Below, in pieces: positions 60,496-64,000 of a DNA stretch of 64,000 nt. Both the position numbers and the translations under genes were made by a program. Under the pieces are notes generated by a model. It ran no database searches. It worked only from the letters and a program-made list of their open reading frames with translations, and had not been told where the DNA came from. This DNA comes from Candidatus Saccharicenans sp. GTDB lineage: Bacteria; Acidobacteriota; Aminicenantia; Aminicenantales; Saccharicenantaceae. The stretch lies in the NCBI GenBank assembly GCA_024653215.1, contig JANLFU010000003.1:186001-250000 (forward strand). The letters are read 5' to 3'. The first letter of the stretch is position 1, and every line of letters starts with the position of its first letter.

Positions 60496-63231
60496 ATGGA
60501 GAAACTAATTAGCCAGGCTGAAAAAATAAGATCCTTTATTATTAATTATGGCTTGCTGTTTATTGTTCTTGTTATCGGCCTTGATCTAATGGCAACGGGT
60601 TTGGAAAGTTCAGAAAGTCCTGACGCCGGCCCCGAAAATATTCAAGCAAGGCTCGATGCTTCATATACTGATGATGAGCTTTTCAGAATCGGAAGACCAG
60701 GGATATACCGCGGTGAACAGCTCAGGGAGATAGCTTTTCCGCTTGGGGGCATAGGCACCGGTACAGTTTCTCTCGGCGGTCGTGGAAATCTTCGCGACTG
60801 GGAAATCTTCAATCGCCCGGGCAAAGGAGTAAATTTTCCATTTACGTTCTTTGCCATATACGTCGAGAGCGACGGCAAGAAATTCAGTCGGGTGCTGGAA
60901 GGACAGATTACTCCTCCTTACTCTGCTGGCTTTGGCTATCGCCGTGAGGAAGTGCCGGGATTGCCTCGCTTCAGGACCGCTCTCTTCCGCGGTGAATATC
61001 CAATGGCTGAAGTCGAACTCAGCGATCCCGATTTGCCCGTAATAGTGACTGTTGAAGCCTTTAATCCTTTTATCCCCGGCGATGCCGAAAATTCCGGGTT
61101 ACCGGTGGTCGTGCTCAAGTACCGGGTTAAAAATCTTACAGATAAAGAAATTAAGGTAACGCTGGCCGGTTCCGTGGCCAATCCAGTTGGGTTTGACGGC
61201 CAGGGGGAATTCAATTCCCTTTTCAATGCTGCCTTCGGCCAGAACGTAAACCGCCTGGTGAAAGGTCCGGTTTCAGGCCTTTATTTTTTTTCAAAGAAAG
61301 TCCAGCCTGACTCGCCGGCTTATGGCACCCTGGCCCTGGCTACTACCTGGACGGATCTAACGTATGTCACCCACTGGGTTCGCGGTGAGTGGTGGGATGA
61401 CCTGCATATTTTCTGGGATGATTTTTCCGACGATGGCCAGCTTAATAATTTCGACGCTGAGGAACCATCACCCGATGGCCGTACCGATGTCGGCAGTCTC
61501 GGGCTTAAGGCCACCATCCCGGCTGGCGACGAAACGGTTCTGCCCCTGGTCATAAGCTGGCATTATCCCAACCTGGTTGATTACTTTGACGTGGTACGCG
61601 AACAGCGTGGCCGCCTCTATCATCCTTATTACACCAAAAAATTCAAGGACGCCTGGCAGGTGACTGAATATCTTTTCCAGAATCTGAACGAGCTGGAGCA
61701 GGAAACCCGGCATTTCAGGGCAGTCTTTTTTTCCTCCAACTTGCCGGCTTCTGTCCTCGATGCTGTTTCCAGCCAGGCCTCCATCATCCGCACACCTACC
61801 TGCCTCTGGCTGGATGATGGCAGGTTTTTTGCCTTTGAAGGTTGCAGCGACCGCTCGGGCTGCTGCCCGCTCAACTGTGCCCATGTCTGGAACTATGCCC
61901 AGAGCCTGGCCTTCCTTTTTCCGGAGCTCGAGCGCTCGATGCGGGAGACCGATTTCCTGGTTAACGTCAGGCCTGACGGGGCCATGGTCTTCCGCACCAG
62001 CCTTCCTCTTGGCGAGAAATACTGGAACTTCAAGCCGGCGGCTGACGGTCAGCTCGGCCGTCTCATCAACCTTTACCGGGACTGGCAGATAAGCGGCGAC
62101 TTGAGCTTCCTCAAAAAGCTCTGGCCCCAGGCCAGAAAGGCGCTCGAATATGCCTGGGTTGGCTGGGATAAAGACCGCGATGGACTGCTGGAAGACGAGC
62201 AGCACAACACCTATGACATCGAATTCTTCGGGCCCAACAGCATGCTCAGCGGTTTTTACCTGGGAGCGCTGGAGGCGGGGGCCAGGATGGCTCAAGCTGT
62301 GGGCGATAAAAGGGCTGCGGCCGAATATCGCAAAATCTTAGATAAGGGAAAGAAGAATTACGAGACCCTGCTCTGGAACGGCGAATTCTTTATTCAAAAA
62401 TACGACCGAGCCCTTCAAAAAAAATACCAGTACGGAGAGGGCTGTCTTTCCGACCAGCTCCTCGGCCAGTGGCTGGCCATGGTGGCCGGGGTTGGTCGCT
62501 TTCTGGATGAGGCCAGAATCAAAAAGACCCTGGAATCCATTTACCGCTACAATTTCCGGGAAAATTTCTATGACTTTGCCAATGTCCAGAGAACCTACGC
62601 CCTGGCCGACGAAAAAGGCCTGCTTCTCTGCACCTGGCCGCGGGGCGGGCGTCCGCCACTCCCATTCCCTTATTCTGACGAAGTCTGGACCGGTATCGAG
62701 TATCAAGTGGCCAGCCACCTGATTTATGAAGGGATGGTAAGGGAAGGGTTGTCAATTGTTAAGGCGGTCCGCGACCGCTATGACGGTCGGCGCCGTAACC
62801 CCTGGAACGAGGTGGAATGCGGCCATCACTACGCCCGGGCCATGTCTTCCTGGGGGGTACTGCTGGCCCTTTCTGGGTTTAGCTATTCATTGCCTGAAGG
62901 GCGGCTGGGTTTTGCTCCGGCCATGAACCAGGATGATTTTCGCACCTTCTGGTCACTCGGCTCAACCTGGGGTACCTACGAACAGCGCTTCGACCGAGAC
63001 AAAGTTTTCACCTGCGAACTTAGATTAGAAGAGGGGAGTCTCGACCTGCGCGAACTGGACGTCGAATTGCCGACCGGCCTGTCACCAGTCTTTGAGTCGG
63101 TGAGTTGTCGCCTCGGGGGAAAGGACGTAAAACCAGGTGTTGGATTGAGCGGGAAAAGGCTAAGCCTGAAATTCAAGCAGCCAGTCCGGCTGAAAGGTGG
63201 CGAGGTATTTCTGCTTAAAATGGTGTCGTGA
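60496..63231 (+). CDS. GH116 glycoside hydrolase (GBA2/beta-glucosidase-like), exported
   Basis: A 911-residue family GH116 enzyme, the family of human GBA2 and archaeal/bacterial beta-glucosidases/xylosidases. An N-terminal hydrophobic helix (FIINYGLLFIVLVIGLDLMA) is a signal or anchor. The beta-sandwich domain (about 60-370) starts AFPLGGIGTGTVSLGGRGNL. The alpha/alpha barrel follows with HNTYDIEFFGPNSMLSGFYL (candidate nucleophile Glu576) and YSDEVWTGIEYQVA (candidate acid/base Asp728). The 152-residue distance equals that of E441 and D593 in TxGH116, as I recall them. ECGHHYARAMSSWGVLLALS also matches. It probably removes beta-glucosyl units from exported or external glycosides. ATG at 60496 has GGAGG 5 bases upstream. 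Confidence 0.92.
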   Translation: MEKLISQAEKIRSFIINYGLLFIVLVIGLDLMATGLESSESPDAGPENIQARLDASYTDDELFRIGRPGIYRGEQLREIAFPLGGIGTGTVSLGGRGNLRDWEIFNRPGKGVNFPFTFFAIYVESDGKKFSRVLEGQITPPYSAGFGYRREEVPGLPRFRTALFRGEYPMAEVELSDPDLPVIVTVEAFNPFIPGDAENSGLPVVVLKYRVKNLTDKEIKVTLAGSVANPVGFDGQGEFNSLFNAAFGQNVNRLVKGPVSGLYFFSKKVQPDSPAYGTLALATTWTDLTYVTHWVRGEWWDDLHIFWDDFSDDGQLNNFDAEEPSPDGRTDVGSLGLKATIPAGDETVLPLVISWHYPNLVDYFDVVREQRGRLYHPYYTKKFKDAWQVTEYLFQNLNELEQETRHFRAVFFSSNLPASVLDAVSSQASIIRTPTCLWLDDGRFFAFEGCSDRSGCCPLNCAHVWNYAQSLAFLFPELERSMRETDFLVNVRPDGAMVFRTSLPLGEKYWNFKPAADGQLGRLINLYRDWQISGDLSFLKKLWPQARKALEYAWVGWDKDRDGLLEDEQHNTYDIEFFGPNSMLSGFYLGALEAGARMAQAVGDKRAAAEYRKILDKGKKNYETLLWNGEFFIQKYDRALQKKYQYGEGCLSDQLLGQWLAMVAGVGRFLDEARIKKTLESIYRYNFRENFYDFANVQRTYALADEKGLLLCTWPRGGRPPLPFPYSDEVWTGIEYQVASHLIYEGMVREGLSIVKAVRDRYDGRRRNPWNEVECGHHYARAMSSWGVLLALSGFSYSLPEGRLGFAPAMNQDDFRTFWSLGSTWGTYEQRFDRDKVFTCELRLEEGSLDLRELDVELPTGLSPVFESVSCRLGGKDVKPGVGLSGKRLSLKFKQPVRLKGGEVFLLKMVS

Positions 63232-63281
63232 TTTTCTTTCCGAGCCAGTGATAGACACCAGTACCTGAAAACCTGGAACTC

Positions 63282-63740
63282 TTACTTTATCAGTTCTAAC
63301 AATCGAGTCAGGCGATTCAGGTGGTCCCGGTCTTCTCCGGCCAGCCTCTGGAAGAGCTTTTTCAGGCTCTCATCGTGAATTTCAACCAGGGTGTGCAGGT
63401 GAATTTTTTCAAACCGCCCTTCTAGTTCTAATAATTCACCCAGAATCTGGGGCAGGAGAAGCTTCTTATTTTCGATCCTGGCCAGTAGATCCTGGGCGGC
63501 CTTTATACCTTCCAGCAGCTCTTCTTTAGAGATCCTGGCCTGGCCAAAGGCCTCGGGGGCCCTGGCCTGGTAGTTCCGGCCGGCCCGAAGGAGGTTGGCG
63601 TGGTCGCGCTCTTCCCCGGACAGGCTGACCAGTTCCTTGGCAATGTTTTCGCTTGGGGCCAACTCCGCGGTCTGCTGGTAAATTTCGGCCACCAGGTTTT
63701 CCAGGTCGATAGCCTCGATGATAAGTGCTGTTATGCTCAT
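63282..63740 (-). CDS. Rubrerythrin/ferritin-like diiron protein
   Basis: A 152-residue four-helix protein of the ferritin-like superfamily. Helices carry the diiron pattern: AIDLENLVAEIYQQTAELAP (Glu), LVSLSGEERDHANLLRAGRN (ExxH), LGELLELEGRFEKIHLHTLV (Glu; E-x-x-H type) and LAGEDRDHLNRLTRLLEL (ExxxH). No rubredoxin domain follows, so a short rubrerythrin-like or YciE-type form. Likely in oxidative stress or iron handling; the substrate is not known. Convergent with GH116 and divergent from the TetR gene that begins at 63877. Confidence 0.8.
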   Translation of the reverse strand: MSITALIIEAIDLENLVAEIYQQTAELAPSENIAKELVSLSGEERDHANLLRAGRNYQARAPEAFGQARISKEELLEGIKAAQDLLARIENKKLLLPQILGELLELEGRFEKIHLHTLVEIHDESLKKLFQRLAGEDRDHLNRLTRLLELIK

Positions 63741-63814
63741 GCGCTTCCTTAACCTTTCTCAAATGATAATCAAAAAGGATAGGCAAAACCGGTTCCAAAA
63801 TCAAGATCCCGGGC

Positions 63815-63842
63815 TTGACAGTCTGTTTTCCGGGGCTATAAT
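63815..63842 (+). promoter_or_regulatory. Consensus sigma-70 promoter of the terminal TetR gene
   Basis: TTGACA (63815-63820), 16 bases, TATAAT (63837-63842). Both hexamers are perfect. Confidence 0.85.
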
Positions 63843-63864
63843 GTGAGTGAATATTCACTTACAT
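63841..63864 (+). promoter_or_regulatory. 24-bp operator palindrome over the -10 box
   Basis: ATGTGAGTGAATATTCACTTACAT is a palindrome of 24 positions with a single mismatched pair (the 5th and 20th bases); the core AGTGAATATTCACT is perfect. It begins at the end of the TATAAT, so binding should block the promoter. It resembles TGAATATTCA-type sites of TetR-family fatty-acid and efflux regulators. Written here as a whole but read as two half-sites of 12. Confidence 0.7.
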
Positions 63865-63876
63865 AGAGGAAGCCCG

Positions 63877-64000
63877 ATGAAAAGGCCGGCCTTCTTTCAG
63901 ACCCCCGAGTCCCGCAAGGGGGACATCATCACCGCCGCCCTGAGGATAATCGACCAGAGGGGCGTCAAGGGCCTGACCGTGTCTCAGCTGGCCCAGGAAG
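63877..64000 (+). CDS. TetR-family regulator, 5' part (runs off window)
   Basis: The first 41 codons of a TetR-family regulator. After a short lead, SRKGDIITAALRIIDQRGVK leads into GLTVSQLAQE, the first helices of the TetR DNA-binding domain; the recognition helix lies outside. ATG at 63877 with AGAGGAAG upstream. Its own consensus promoter and the 24-bp palindrome over the -10 suggest autorepression. The target operon is beyond the window. Confidence 0.85.
   Translation, partial: MKRPAFFQTPESRKGDIITAALRIIDQRGVKGLTVSQLAQE

Overview
The window looks like a chromosomal segment of a GC-rich, diderm (outer-membrane) heterotrophic bacterium. LolA, TolC-type channels, two TonB-dependent receptors, a FadL-type barrel and many lipoproteins point to an outer membrane. 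A GWxTD-domain lipoprotein, a 6-bladed beta-propeller lipoprotein, an Oar-like receptor and secreted GH116 and amidohydrolase enzymes fit the Acidobacteriota/Aminicenantota ('Candidatus Aminicenantes') style of genome best. That placement is inference from gene content; no rRNA is present.

Layout. 1-1.7 kb: translation/nucleotide block (3' part of tsf, pyrH, frr). 1.8-4.7 kb, minus: lolA-like gene, ECF sigma factor, zinc-finger anti-sigma and a bactofilin-like membrane protein, the last three coupled by ATGA overlaps. 5-9.3 kb: TPR protein, AMMECR1 protein with an MPN-like partner, metallo-hydrolase, XerC/D recombinase and an exported unknown. 9.4-15.8 kb: a complete TetR-TolC-MFP-RND efflux operon with a palindromic operator candidate and an intrinsic terminator. 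15.9-22.1 kb: LamG/FN3/metallophosphoesterase, a bacterial eRF1-like protein, an RDD membrane protein, a FadL-type porin. 22.3-29.2 kb: tRNA-Leu(CAG), a B12-binding radical SAM protein, GWxTD lipoprotein, Oar-like receptor, ROK kinase, TatA. 29.4-35.1 kb: lepA, unknown gene, TPR lipoprotein, mtnA, tsaD. 35.4-44.4 kb: a second TolC homolog, two glycosyltransferases, a GNAT/OSBS-NSAR-like pair, a methyltransferase, an SQR-like flavoprotein and a small barrel. 44.5-54.9 kb: peptidase/amidohydrolase/aminotransferase genes, VOC protein, low-GC cyclotransferase-like gene, an amidinotransferase-fold gene broken by an amber codon, beta-propeller lipoprotein, purM. 55.1-64 kb: tRNA-Ala(CGC), a His-rich UreH/NicO-like transporter, Mut7-C protein, a TonB receptor plus SUOX-fold exported protein, GH116 glycosidase, ferritin-like protein and the start of a TetR gene.

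The most interesting region is 57-60.1 kb. A compact structured RNA lies directly on the ribosome binding site of the TonB receptor. It has a 10-bp GAAA-capped hairpin, a second hairpin and a closing stem that abuts the Shine-Dalgarno, and it resembles, from memory, the Moco/Tuco riboswitch class. The next gene encodes an exported tandem protein of the sulfite-oxidase (molybdopterin) fold. Together they suggest a cofactor- or metal-regulated outer-membrane uptake module not in the usual catalogue of that riboswitch. Other points of note are the efflux operator, the baeRF-type release-factor homolog, substituted catalytic residues in several enzymes, and the amber-interrupted hydrolase.
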